DNA of 64,000 bases. Origin: Aeromonas media. Its GTDB lineage: Bacteria > Pseudomonadota > Gammaproteobacteria > Enterobacterales > Aeromonadaceae. Below are positions 1-7,928 of this stretch, in pieces (the stretch's first letter is position 1; each line of letters begins with the position of its first letter). The notes below the pieces were generated by a model. That model did no database searches and was not told the DNA's origin. It was given only the letters and a program-made list of their open reading frames with translations. Both the position numbers and the translations under genes were made by a program. The stretch lies in contig NZ_CDBZ01000226.1 in the NCBI RefSeq assembly GCF_000819985.1, positions 1 through 64,000 of the forward strand. Direction: 5' to 3'.

Positions 1-71
1 TTCGCTTTTCTTTCGGCGCCCACTTCACAAGGAAGCTGGCTCATCAGTCCGGCGTGTTCCGCCGTGCTGGT

Positions 72-107
72 AGGGGCGCATTATAGGGAGCCAGATCACG
101 ATGACAA
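72..107 (-). promoter_or_regulatory. rRNA operon P1-type promoter facing off the left edge
   Basis: On the minus strand there is a -35 TTGTCA (102-107), a 16-bp spacer and a perfect -10 TATAAT (80-85), followed by a GCGCCCC discriminator. A T-rich stretch lies just upstream of the -35. The 16-bp spacer and GC-rich discriminator are the hallmark of growth-rate- and ppGpp-controlled rrn P1 promoters, and the CTCCCTATAATGCGCC context matches E. coli rrn P1. The adjacent btuB-murI order is the E. coli rrnB neighbourhood. The inference is that a 16S-23S-5S operon begins just beyond base 1, with bases 1-72 as leader. Confidence 0.85.
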
Positions 108-183
108 GGGATTTTTTGAAGAAAGTCACGGAAACTTCAAATTATCCAGTTAGAAACAGCTTACCCAGTGTATATATACAATG

Positions 184-192
184 TTATCCACA
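184..192 (+). promoter_or_regulatory. Consensus DnaA box (single)
   Basis: TTATCCACA is a perfect consensus DnaA box, lying about 80 bp upstream of the rrn-type -35 in an AT-rich stretch. It is a single copy, so it does not mark an origin. A regulatory or titration role is possible, and a chance match cannot be excluded. Nothing else is recognisable between 193 and 377. Confidence 0.35.
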
Positions 193-377
193 AGCCAATG
201 ATTTCAGCTCTGTTTTATTGGCATTTAACCGGGTCTTCCTTGCTTAAGGAATGCCATACTGAAGCGGATAATGTGTCCCTTGTGGTCCATGGTAGCGTCC
301 TGTCGTAAAGCTGGTTACCATGGAGGTGAATAGAGTGTTGCACCTTTTTTGCTTTCATTTACAAAAGGTCTTTAAAG

Positions 378-869
378 ATGAATTTATCCAAGTTTCCCGT
401 TTATGTGCAGGCGGCCGTTCTCGCTCTGGTGTTGGCGCTGGTCGGTTATCTGGTTGCCCAGGCCCTGCAGTTTTCCCTGAAAGCCGAAGTGATTTTTGCC
501 GTAGGTCTGGCCATTGGCGGTTTCGTGGTACCGCTGTTCCTTAACCGGGCTCCTGCTGCTGCGGCCGAGCAGAATGCCAGCCAAGAAACATGCACCTTAT
601 ATGTAGGCAACCTGCCCTACCGTGCCAACGAGATTGCCGTGCGCGAGCTCTTTGCCGAGCAGGGTCTGGTGATTTCCGTCCGTCTGATGAAAGACAAGGC
701 CACTGGCAAGCGCAGGGGCTTCGGATTTGTTGAGATGCCGGTCGCCGATGCGGCCAAGGCCATAGCCGCGCTCAATGACAAGGAGTATCAGCAGCGCACC
801 CTCAAGGTACGTGAGGCCAACGACAAGCGGGACAGGGATGAGAGGGACGGCGCCGAGGTCGACGCCTGA
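378..869 (+). CDS. Membrane-anchored RRM RNA-binding protein
   Basis: This 163-residue protein has two hydrophobic segments (about residues 8-30 and 36-54), a short Ala-rich linker, and a single RNA-recognition motif (about 70-150). RNP2 is LYVGNL and RNP1 is KRRGFGFVEM. The C-terminal tail is highly charged (DKRDRDERDGAEVDA). RRM proteins are known in bacteria, usually as small soluble proteins; the N-terminal membrane hairpin suggests an RRM facing the cytoplasm from the inner membrane. The start at 378 follows an AAAGG ribosome-binding site. It is convergent with murI, whose stop lies 4 bp away. The RNA target is unknown. Confidence 0.85.
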   Translation: MNLSKFPVYVQAAVLALVLALVGYLVAQALQFSLKAEVIFAVGLAIGGFVVPLFLNRAPAAAAEQNASQETCTLYVGNLPYRANEIAVRELFAEQGLVISVRLMKDKATGKRRGFGFVEMPVADAAKAIAALNDKEYQQRTLKVREANDKRDRDERDGAEVDA

Positions 870-873
870 AGAC

Positions 874-1662
874 TCAGTACAGCACCTCTTCGAGTGATGA
901 CAGCCCCCATGCTTGCAAGGGGGCTGTCAGTTTTTGGGCCCGGGCATCCAGCAGGCTGCAATAAGCATGGCCCTGTCCTTCACCGATGAGGGTGGATGGA
1001 AGCGCGGTCAGTAGATGGGCCACCCGCCTTGCCACCGCATTGCCCGAATCCACCAGTTGGCACTCCGGCATCAGTTGCCGGATTTCATCCCCCAGCAGCG
1101 GGAAATGGGTACAACCCAGTACCAGGGTATCCGGTCTCTCCTCCCCTTCTATCCAGTCAGCCAGCACCTCTCGCAGCAGAGCCATGTTGACCGGCTGTCC
1201 CGCCAGCTTGCGCTCGGCCTCGATCACTAGCTCGGTAGCCCCCTTGAGCAACACCCGCTTGCCCGGCGCAAACTGGGTGATGAGTTCATGGGTATATTCG
1301 CGGCTGACGGTGCCCGGGGTTGCCAACAAACCGATGCAGTCATTACGGGTCAGGGCGGCGGCAGGCTTGATGGCGGGCACCACACCCACCACAGGAATGC
1401 TCAGGGTGGCTCGCAGAGATGGCAGAGCTATGGTGCTGGCCGTGTTGCAGGCGATCACCACCAGATCGATGGCGTGTGCGGCCACCATGTGGCTGACCAA
1501 GCCGGTGCAGGCAGAAATCAGCTCTGGTTCGCTCAGCTCGCCATAGGGGAAGTGGGCGTTGTCGAAGCAGTAGAAATAGTTGTGTGCCGGCAGGGTGCGA
1601 CGGATCTCCCCATAGACGGTCAAGCCGCCCATACCGGAGTCGAACACGAGAATATTGGCCAC
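874..1662 (-). CDS. murI: Glutamate racemase
   Basis: This 262-residue protein interconverts L- and D-glutamate, supplying D-Glu for peptidoglycan in the cytoplasm. The two catalytic cysteines are visible, C72 in ACNTAS and C184 in GCTHF, along with the N-terminal FDSGMGG substrate/phosphate loop. Length is normal for the family. The start codon is GTG (1660-1662) behind a strong AAGGGGGAG ribosome-binding site. It lies downstream of btuB on the same strand and next to an rRNA promoter, as in E. coli (btuB-murI-rrnB), but a terminator separates it from btuB. Confidence 0.96.
   Translation of the reverse strand: MANILVFDSGMGGLTVYGEIRRTLPAHNYFYCFDNAHFPYGELSEPELISACTGLVSHMVAAHAIDLVVIACNTASTIALPSLRATLSIPVVGVVPAIKPAAALTRNDCIGLLATPGTVSREYTHELITQFAPGKRVLLKGATELVIEAERKLAGQPVNMALLREVLADWIEGEERPDTLVLGCTHFPLLGDEIRQLMPECQLVDSGNAVARRVAHLLTALPSTLIGEGQGHAYCSLLDARAQKLTAPLQAWGLSSLEEVLY
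899..935 (+). terminator. Rho-independent terminator inside the murI 3' coding end
   Basis: A perfect 10-bp stem (GACAGCCCCC with GGGGGCTGTC) and a 10-nt loop are followed by AGTTTTT. It lies 30 bp after the stop of the RRM gene and within the last codons of the convergent murI, so one sequence serves as coding DNA on one strand and terminator on the other. Confidence 0.75.
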
Positions 1663-1720
1663 CAGAGCTCCCCCTTGGATGCGAGGCGGCGATCATACTC
1701 CCGCCAACGGCCAATAGAAA

Positions 1721-1743
1721 AGGCCCCGTACAAGACGGGGCCT
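1721..1743 (-). terminator. Terminator between btuB and murI
   Basis: The hairpin AGGCCCCG / CGGGGCCT has T-runs on both sides (TTTT on the minus strand, TTTTT on the plus strand). It lies 35 bp past the btuB stop and probably ends the btuB transcript, leaving murI with its own promoter. Confidence 0.75.
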
Positions 1744-1777
1744 CGCTTTTTCCTCTCTATATAAGCAGAGCAGCAAA

Positions 1778-3613
1778 TCAGAGACGGTAGTCGGCGGTCA
1801 GCTTGAACTCGGTGCCTGGTGAGACATAGCCATAGGCCGGGACATAGTCACGATCGAACAGGTTGTCGATGCGACCGCCCAGGGTCAGCGCAGGTGTCAC
1901 CCCGTAGCTGGCCCCCAGATTGACCAGGGTGTAAGAGCTCAGCACCACCCGCTCTGCGGGGAAGCTGCTGAAGTTCTTGTCGTCACGCTTGCCCACGTAG
2001 AGTAGCTCGGTCGACAGATCCACCTGGCCCAGCTGTACCTGCGTCAGCCAGCTCGCCTTCTGCTTGGCGCGTCGCAGCAGCGGCTGATCGCCATCGTTCT
2101 TGTCTTCGGTCTTGGTGTAATCGAAGCTCAGGTCATGATGGAGCGGACCGGTTTCCATCCCCAGCGCCACTTCCACGCCGCGGATCTCGGCATCCGTGTT
2201 GTCCGGTTTGCAGCTGGAGAAGGCGCTCTGGCAGGAAATCAGGTTCTGGATCTGGTTGCGATAGAGGTTCACTGACCAATCCCAGGCGGTGTAACGACCG
2301 GAGAAGTCCAGCTCCAGGTTCTTGCTCTCTTCCGGCTTCAGATCCGGGTTCTCATAACCGGGATAGTAGAGATCGAGGAAGGTCGGCGCCTTGAAGCCGG
2401 TGCCGTAGCTCAAGCGCACATTGTGGTTGTCGTCGATGTCCAGCCCGCTGGCGGCGGACCAGGTGTTGTGACGGCCATACTGCTCGTTGTCATCGGTACG
2501 GCCGGACAGCTCCCACAGCAGGGCCTGCCAGCGATAGCTGCCCACCGCAAACAGACCTGTATTGTCGCGATCCGGGGCATTGAAGGCCTGACCATAGCTG
2601 CGCGAATCGGACTTCATCTGCTCCTGCTGCCAATCGGCGCCACCGGTCAGGTTGAGCCCCTCGATGCCGCTCCAGCTGTTGATCCAGGAGAAGCGGGTCA
2701 AGCCGGTGTGGATCGGCTGGGCACTGGATTCCCCCTGGCTCTCCAGCCAGCTCTTCAGCTTGTTCTCGCCGTAGCTGGCTTCCAGCCGGCTGGTCAGGGT
2801 CGCGCTCTGGAACTTGAGGCCACCGTCGTACTGGAAGGCCTTCACCCGGCTCTGGTCGGCCGACTGATAGGCGTCATCCATCTCGGTCTGGTTGTCATAA
2901 CCCTGGGCGTTGAAATCGGCACTCCAGGCGTCGTTGAAGGCATGGTTCATCCCGACCTGGCCATTGAGGCTATCGAAACCATCCCGATCCGGCTGCTGGG
3001 CACCGGCCACCACGTCGAACCCATCGGTCCGCTCATAGCCCACCAGCAGGTTCATGTCGGTCTGTTGGCCAAGCGCCTGCACGGTGCGCAGTTGGCCCTG
3101 ACCATATCCATGGCTGCCTGCGCCCCCCTTCAGGTGGGTCTCGCTGCCATTCCTGGCGGAGGTCTTGGTGATGAGGTTGATGACGCCACCTATGGCATCC
3201 GAGCCGTAGACGGCGGCCCGCGGCCCGCGGATGTACTCGACCCGCTCTATGTTGCCGAGCGGGATCTGGCTGAGATCCGGCGTGCCAGCCACCATGGCGG
3301 CGATGGGGCGGCCATTCATTAGCACCAGGGAGTGGTTGGAGTTGGTGCCGCGGATGAAGAGGCTGCTCATATGACCCCGGCCACCCAGGGTGGTGATCTG
3401 TACCCCTGGCAGGGTCTTGAGCAGATCCGTCAGGCTCGATACCTGGCGGGATTCAATCTCGGCGCGATCGATCACCACCACAGGGGCCAGCACAGAACTG
3501 ACGGGTTGTTCCACCCGATTGGCGGTGACCACCATGGTGTCATTGGCAGGAAGGGAAGACTGGGCAAAAGCCGCCGTTGGCAACAGGGCAGCCGCCAATA
3601 ATTTCTTGGACAT
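1778..3613 (-). CDS. btuB: TonB-dependent vitamin B12 outer-membrane receptor
   Basis: This 611-residue TonB-dependent receptor imports cobalamins across the outer membrane. It has a Sec signal peptide (about residues 1-18), a TonB box region (DTMVVTANR, about 25-33), a plug domain (about 35-150, with LTDLLKTLPGVQI and VEYIRGPRAAVYGSDAIGGVINLIT), and a beta-barrel ending in ADYRL. Length agrees with E. coli BtuB. Identification as the B12 receptor rather than another TonB receptor is strongly supported by the cobalamin riboswitch directly upstream. Confidence 0.95.
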   Translation of the reverse strand: MSKKLLAAALLPTAAFAQSSLPANDTMVVTANRVEQPVSSVLAPVVVIDRAEIESRQVSSLTDLLKTLPGVQITTLGGRGHMSSLFIRGTNSNHSLVLMNGRPIAAMVAGTPDLSQIPLGNIERVEYIRGPRAAVYGSDAIGGVINLITKTSARNGSETHLKGGAGSHGYGQGQLRTVQALGQQTDMNLLVGYERTDGFDVVAGAQQPDRDGFDSLNGQVGMNHAFNDAWSADFNAQGYDNQTEMDDAYQSADQSRVKAFQYDGGLKFQSATLTSRLEASYGENKLKSWLESQGESSAQPIHTGLTRFSWINSWSGIEGLNLTGGADWQQEQMKSDSRSYGQAFNAPDRDNTGLFAVGSYRWQALLWELSGRTDDNEQYGRHNTWSAASGLDIDDNHNVRLSYGTGFKAPTFLDLYYPGYENPDLKPEESKNLELDFSGRYTAWDWSVNLYRNQIQNLISCQSAFSSCKPDNTDAEIRGVEVALGMETGPLHHDLSFDYTKTEDKNDGDQPLLRRAKQKASWLTQVQLGQVDLSTELLYVGKRDDKNFSSFPAERVVLSSYTLVNLGASYGVTPALTLGGRIDNLFDRDYVPAYGYVSPGTEFKLTADYRL

Positions 3614-3682
3614 GAGAGATCCTTAAGTTCGCGTAAGCATCTACTTCGTGGCCGGTTTCTCTCGGCCCGAAATACGAACTTT

Positions 3683-3828
3683 GGCAGGTCTTCGGGCTTG
3701 GGGGCTGATGGCCTACGGCGACGGCTTCCCACCTGACGGCAGTGCCCTGATGTCGCTTCGTTCCCCCTTACCGCTGCGCGCCAGCTCCGGATTCTCACCG
3801 GATTCCCTTTTAAGCATGATGCGCCAAA
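3683..3828 (-). promoter_or_regulatory. Cobalamin (AdoCbl) riboswitch upstream of btuB
   Basis: Read on the minus strand the leader contains CCGGTGAGAATCCGGAGC, then GCGCGCAGCGGTAAGGG, then GTGGGAAGCC, and ends with the B12 box AAGCCCGAAGACCTGCC (3683-3699). These are the conserved blocks of the AdoCbl riboswitch in the right order. The leader ends about 70 nt before the btuB start, consistent with control of translation or elongation by B12. Confidence 0.93.
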
Positions 3829-3836
3829 GCGGGGGG

Positions 3837-3842
3837 ATTATA
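3837..3842 (-). promoter_or_regulatory. Likely btuB promoter -10
   Basis: A perfect TATAAT lies on the minus strand just upstream of the riboswitch 5' end. No convincing -35 is seen at 16-18 bp, so only the -10 is called. Confidence 0.5.
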
Positions 3843-4021
3843 GGCAGAGCAGGATTGGATGTATAGCCATCTGGATTTCTGTCATCATTTTTCCCACAAG
3901 AGGGTGTCGAGTGGCACAATTACCGCCCTGCACCTCTGTCATGGCCGCCGTTGGGCGCAATCTGAAGGGGTCAGACGCAAGAAATGTTGAGCCAGGTCCC
4001 ACGGCTTTTTGGTAACATGCG

Positions 4022-4033
4022 GCAAACGTTTGA
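4022..4033 (+). promoter_or_regulatory. PurR-type operator upstream of purE
   Basis: GCAAACGTTTGA contains the perfect palindrome CAAACGTTTG, the core of the PurR box (ACGCAAACGTTTKCGT). It lies 20 bp before the purE start and just downstream of a possible -10 (TAACAT, 4013-4018), where bound PurR would block transcription. Confidence 0.75.
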
Positions 4034-4052
4034 CACCCCCGAGGAAGCCGTA

Positions 4053-4562
4053 ATGACGACCCCCCCAATGATCGGCCTGGTAATGGGCTCTGACTCCGAT
4101 TGGCCCGTGATGCAAGCGGCCGCCCGCATCCTCAAGAAGCACGGCGTGCCCTATGAAGCGCGCGTCGTCTCCGCCCATCGCACCCCGGATCTGCTGTTCG
4201 AATATGCCGCCAGTGCCCGCGAACGCGGTCTGCGCGCTATCATCGCCGGGGCTGGCGGGGCCGCCCACCTGCCAGGCATGCTGGCCGCCAAGACCACAGT
4301 GCCTGTGCTCGGTGTGCCCATCCCGACCCGTCAGCTCAAGGGGATGGACTCCCTGCTCTCCATAGTGCAGATGCCCAAAGGGGTGCCGGTCGCCACCTTC
4401 GCCATCGGCGAGGCGGGTGCCGCCAACGCCGGTCTGTTTGCCGTCTCCCTGCTGTCGGTTGCCCAGGATGGCGACGCCCCTCGCTATCACCAGCAGCTCG
4501 ACAGCTTCCGCGCCAACGAGCGCGATCGGGTGCTGGCCCTGCAACTGGAGGACCCGGCATGA
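4053..4562 (+). CDS. purE: N5-carboxyaminoimidazole ribonucleotide mutase
   Basis: This class I PurE converts N5-CAIR to CAIR in purine biosynthesis. From the ATG at 4053 (behind GAGGAAG) the protein has 169 residues, the usual length. A 23-codon upstream in-frame extension exists, but it runs through the PurR box and has no ribosome-binding site. Visible motifs are GSDSDWP near the N-terminus, SAHRTP, and [13 protein letters not shown]. The stop overlaps the purK start as ATGA, indicating translational coupling. Confidence 0.96.
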   Translation: MTTPPMIGLVMGSDSDWPVMQAAARILKKHGVPYEARVVSAHRTPDLLFEYAASARERGLRAIIAGAGGAAHLPGMLAAKTTVPVLGVPIPTRQLKGMDSLLSIVQMPKGVPVATFAIGEAGAANAGLFAVSLLSVAQDGDAPRYHQQLDSFRANERDRVLALQLEDPA

Positions 4563-5683
4563 TACTGCCCCCCGCTACCCTCGGCATGCTAGGAGGCGGC
4601 CAGCTCGGCCGCTATTTCGTGATGTCGGCCCATCGCCTCGGTTATCAGGTGATAGTGCTGGATCCGGATCCTGCCAGCATCGCCGGCGCCGCGGCCGACG
4701 CCCAGATAGTGGCGACCTATGACGACGCCGAGGCGCTGGCCGAGCTGGCTCGTCGCTGTGATGCCGTCACCTGCGAGTTCGAGAACGTGCCAGCAGCCTC
4801 CCTGGCCCTGCTGGAACAGCACCTGCCGGTGCGCCCTGCGGCCAGCGCCGTGCGTGTCTGTCAGGATCGCCGGGAAGAGAAAGCCTTCCTGACCCGCGCC
4901 GGGGTGCCGGTCGCCCCGAACCTGACCCTGTTGCCGGGTGAGCCGCTGCCGGCCCTGCCCAGCGACCTCTTCCCCGCCATTCTCAAGACGGCCCGCGAAG
5001 GCTACGACGGCAAAGGACAGTGGACTATCCACCAGGCCGACGAGCTGACAGCTGCCCTGGCTGTCAGCGGCGTGCCCTGCGTGCTGGAGAAGCGCCTGCC
5101 GCTGGAAGGGGAGTTTGCCCTCACCCTGGCCCGCAGCCCGAGCGGTGCCATCAGCGCCCTGCCCCTGGTGCAGAACTGGCACAGCGGTGGCATCCTGGAT
5201 CAGACCCGCTCCCCGGCCAATGTCCCGGCCCTGGAAGCAGAGGCCCAGCGTATCGCCGAGCACATCATCGCCGCCCTCGACTATGTGGGGGTGCTGACGG
5301 TGGAGTTCTTCCTGGTTGGCGGCGCGCTGCTGGTCAACGAGATGGCTCCTCGCCCCCACAACTCGGGCCACCCCAGCATCGACAACGCCGGCTGCAGCCA
5401 GTTCGAGCTGCAGGTGCGCGCCCTGTGCGATCTGCCCCTGCCGGCGCAGGCTGACGTTCAGCCCGCCATCCTGCTCAACCTGCTCGGGGATCTGTGGCAA
5501 GACGGTACGCCGGACTGGGCCGGCGCCCTGGCCCTGCCCGGCGTGCACCTGCACCTCTATGGCAAGGGCGACGCCCGCCCCGGACGCAAGATGGGCCATG
5601 TGACCGTCACTGGCCGCGACTGGCCGGCGGTCGAGGCCACCGCCAGCCAGCTGCGCACCCTGTTGGGACTGCCGCCGCGCTAA
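4559..5683 (+). CDS. purK: N5-carboxyaminoimidazole ribonucleotide synthase
   Basis: This 374-residue ATP-grasp enzyme makes N5-CAIR from AIR, ATP and bicarbonate and passes it to PurE. The N-terminal LGGGQLGR nucleotide-fold motif is followed by ATP-grasp signatures ([13 protein letters not shown], then [12 protein letters not shown]). Length is close to E. coli PurK (355). It overlaps purE by 4 bp in one operon and is followed by a strong terminator. Confidence 0.97.
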   Translation: MILPPATLGMLGGGQLGRYFVMSAHRLGYQVIVLDPDPASIAGAAADAQIVATYDDAEALAELARRCDAVTCEFENVPAASLALLEQHLPVRPAASAVRVCQDRREEKAFLTRAGVPVAPNLTLLPGEPLPALPSDLFPAILKTAREGYDGKGQWTIHQADELTAALAVSGVPCVLEKRLPLEGEFALTLARSPSGAISALPLVQNWHSGGILDQTRSPANVPALEAEAQRIAEHIIAALDYVGVLTVEFFLVGGALLVNEMAPRPHNSGHPSIDNAGCSQFELQVRALCDLPLPAQADVQPAILLNLLGDLWQDGTPDWAGALALPGVHLHLYGKGDARPGRKMGHVTVTGRDWPAVEATASQLRTLLGLPPR

Positions 5684-5701
5684 GCGTCGCTGGTACCAAC
5701 G

Positions 5702-5736
5702 AAAAGACCCGGGCCAAGGCCCGGGTCTTCTTTTTT
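5702..5736 (+). terminator. Bidirectional terminator between purK and the yhjX-like gene
   Basis: A GC-rich hairpin (AAGACCCGGGCC / GGCCCGGGTCTT) has TTCTTTTTT on the plus side and TCTTTTC on the minus side. It lies between convergent genes and probably ends both transcripts. Confidence 0.85.
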
Positions 5737-5754
5737 ACCGCAGTGGGGACCAGG

Positions 5755-6951
5755 TCAGCCCCGATCCGCCGCCACCGCAACGGGGGCCGGCAGCCGTATG
5801 GTGAGAGAGAGCACCAGGGCCACCACCAGCAACACCAGAATGAGGTTGAAGGTCGCCATGAAGCCGCCAAACAGGGAGGCCACGATAGAGCCTATGATGC
5901 TGCCCAAGCCAAAGCCCAGATAGATGACGCCGTAGTTCTTGGTCAGATTGTTGAGACCGAAGAAGTCGCTCACCAGGGAGGGATAGACGGTGATGGTGCC
6001 GCCGAAGCTGAAGGCGACGCAGGCCACCGCCACGAAGAAGAGGTTGGCATTGAGCGGCACGAACAGCAGCAGCGCCATGCCGGCCAGGGTGATCAACTGG
6101 GCGATGGTGATGACCCGGATGCGGGACATCTTGTCGGAGAGAATGCCCAGCACCAGACGGCCACCCAGATTCGCCATGGCGATGATGGCGACGGCGTTGG
6201 CGGCGACCACGGCAGGCAGACCCACCATCTTCTCGCCGATGTCCTTGGCCACGCCGATGACGTAGAGGCCGCTCATGCAGGCGGTGAGGAACATCAGCGC
6301 CAGCATCCAGTACTGCGGCTTGCGCATCGCCTCGGCCAGGGTGAAATCACGGCTCTCGGTCTGCTGCAGGGAGGCAGCCTGCTGGGGCGCATCCTTCATC
6401 AGCATGCCGCCCACCAGCACCATGGACATCGCAATCAGCCCCCACAGCTGGAAGGTGGTCTCAAGGCCGGAGCTGGAGAGCAGCAGCAGGTTGATGTACT
6501 TGAAGCCGAGGCTGCCGAGGCCATAGGCCCCGATGGAGCAGGCGGAGATCAGCCCCTTGCGCTCCGGGAACCACTTCACGCAGTTGGAGAGGGTCATCAG
6601 GTAGCCGGTGCCGTCGGCGAAGCCCACCAATATGCCGGCACAGAGATAGAGCATGGCCAGATTGCTGGCGTGAGCGGTGAGGAAGAAGCCGATGCCGAGC
6701 AGCACGCCGGCCCCCAGGGTGACATTGCGCACCCCGAACCGCTCCTGCAGCTTGCCTGCCAGGGAGGAGGCCACCGCCAGGGAGAGGCTGAGCAGACCGA
6801 AGGCAAACGCCACCTGACTGACCGGCTCGTCCAGCTTGTCGGAGAGCTGGGCGTTGAACAGGCTCCAGGTGTAGACGGAGCCCAGCGCAAACTGGGTGAT
6901 GATGGTACCGATCAGGGTCAGATACCGGGTGCGATTCATCTCTTTAGTCAT
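5755..6951 (-). CDS. yhjX: YhjX-like MFS transporter (OFA family)
   Basis: This 398-residue, 12-TM major facilitator of the oxalate/formate antiporter family resembles E. coli YhjX (402 aa), a carrier induced by extracellular pyruvate through YpdA/YpdB. The N-terminal segment TRYLTLIGTIITQFALGSVYTWSLFN is typical of the family (shown here only as TQFALGSVYTWSLFN in its core). Its neighbours are that same two-component system, and a YpdB-type operator lies about 80 bp upstream. The substrate is inferred to be a small carboxylate such as pyruvate. Confidence 0.85.
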   Translation of the reverse strand: MTKEMNRTRYLTLIGTIITQFALGSVYTWSLFNAQLSDKLDEPVSQVAFAFGLLSLSLAVASSLAGKLQERFGVRNVTLGAGVLLGIGFFLTAHASNLAMLYLCAGILVGFADGTGYLMTLSNCVKWFPERKGLISACSIGAYGLGSLGFKYINLLLLSSSGLETTFQLWGLIAMSMVLVGGMLMKDAPQQAASLQQTESRDFTLAEAMRKPQYWMLALMFLTACMSGLYVIGVAKDIGEKMVGLPAVVAANAVAIIAMANLGGRLVLGILSDKMSRIRVITIAQLITLAGMALLLFVPLNANLFFVAVACVAFSFGGTITVYPSLVSDFFGLNNLTKNYGVIYLGFGLGSIIGSIVASLFGGFMATFNLILVLLVVALVLSLTIRLPAPVAVAADRG

Positions 6952-7028
6952 GATGCGTCTCGGGGAATGGCCATAAGGAAATTGAGGCCACTATAGGCAA
7001 GACGCAGCTCGCGCCGATCGATTAAGGC

Positions 7029-7059
7029 ATGAAATGCAGATCGGCGGGCATGAATGACA
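7029..7059 (-). promoter_or_regulatory. YpdB-type operator upstream of yhjX
   Basis: On the minus strand TGTCATTCAT, 11 bases, then TGCATTTCAT. The published E. coli YpdB target is GGCATTTCAT-N11-GGCATTTCAT. The promoter-proximal half matches 9 of 10 positions, the distal half 6 of 10, and the 11-bp spacing is exact. A possible -10 (CTATAG) lies further downstream. Confidence 0.7.
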
Positions 7060-7060
7060 A

Positions 7061-7792
7061 TCAGAGGCGCATCAGCTGACGGAACGCCTTGATGTTGCTG
7101 CGGCTGACCGGCACCTCGAACGGCAGATCATGGAGCCGGATGAGATAGGTGCTGTTGAACCAGGGCACTATCTCGCGGATCTTGTTGATGTTGACGCAGT
7201 AGGAGCGGTGGCAGCGGAAGAAACCCTCCGCCGGCAACCGGCTGACAAACTCGCTGAGGGCCATGGTCATCACATAACGATCGGTGCGGGTGTAGACATA
7301 GGTGAGCTTCTCGTCCGCTTCCGCATAGTAAATCTGCTCGCAGGGGGTGACGATGATGCGCTCCCCCTTCACCAGATTGACGGTGCGATTGTGCGGCGTG
7401 CCCGGCTCGCTCCCCTGCCCCACCTGCGACTTGCCTGCATGTTCGAGCTTTTGCAGCAGATTGATGATGCGCGGCTCGTTGTAGGGCTTGAGGATATAGT
7501 CGAACGCCTCCAGCTCGAACGCCTCCACCGCGAACTCCTTGTAGGCGGTGACGAACACGATGTGGGGCGGATGGCTCGACTTGTGCAGGTTCTTGGCCAG
7601 CAGCAGGCCATCGATGGAGGGGATCTGGATATCCAGGAACACCACGTCCACCTCGTGATCCTGCAGGTATTTGAAGGCCTCCAGCCCATCCTCGAAGCTC
7701 GCCACTATCTCGATCTGGCTGTGCTGGTTCACCAGATAGATCAGCTCCTCCCGAGCCAGATATTCGTCTTCCACTATGATGGCTTTCAGCAT
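7061..7792 (-). CDS. ypdB: LytTR-family response regulator YpdB
   Basis: This 243-residue regulator has a receiver domain (residues 1-120; acidic ED pocket, phospho-acceptor D54 in FLDIQIP, late K in YILKPY) and a C-terminal LytTR DNA-binding domain (about 140-240). Length agrees with E. coli YpdB (244). The start chosen, 7792, is the one where receiver homology begins (MLKAIIVEDE). An in-frame upstream extension exists but runs through duplicated start-like units. It should activate the adjacent yhjX-like gene through the operator at 7029-7059. Confidence 0.93.
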   Translation of the reverse strand: MLKAIIVEDEYLAREELIYLVNQHSQIEIVASFEDGLEAFKYLQDHEVDVVFLDIQIPSIDGLLLAKNLHKSSHPPHIVFVTAYKEFAVEAFELEAFDYILKPYNEPRIINLLQKLEHAGKSQVGQGSEPGTPHNRTVNLVKGERIIVTPCEQIYYAEADEKLTYVYTRTDRYVMTMALSEFVSRLPAEGFFRCHRSYCVNINKIREIVPWFNSTYLIRLHDLPFEVPVSRSNIKAFRQLMRL

Positions 7793-7928
7793 GGCATTGC
7801 CCCCTGAAGGCACGCAGGAGAGGCCAGCTCCTCCCGTATCAAACATTCATCTTCGACAATAATGGCTGTCAGCATGACAACACCTCTCGCAGCACACCCT
7901 TATCCTCAACCATGATGGCCCTCAACAT
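7786..7928 (-). repeat. Tandem degenerate copies of the ypdB start between ypdA and ypdB
   Basis: Upstream of the true ypdB start are two diverged copies of its 5' end. Copy 1 (start 7928) reads [19 protein letters not shown] and stops; copy 2 (start 7875) begins MLTAIIVEDECLIREEL and stops after 29 codons. The real gene begins MLKAIIVEDEYLAREEL. The ypdA stop overlaps copy 1 (ATGTTGA), and each copy's stop overlaps the next start (ATGCTGA). All four reading frames are thus chained by stop/start overlaps. Spacing is 53 and 83 nt. Confidence 0.88.

Noticed and set aside
184-192. Chromosomal origin of replication
   Set aside because: Only one DnaA box, no cluster, and no dnaA, gidA or parAB genes nearby.
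5494-6996. A 500-codon open frame on the plus strand across the purK end and the yhjX-like gene
   Set aside because: Its translation is low-complexity (His, Gly, Gln, Glu rich) and lies opposite a clear 12-TM transporter gene and across a terminator; it is a GC-rich shadow frame.
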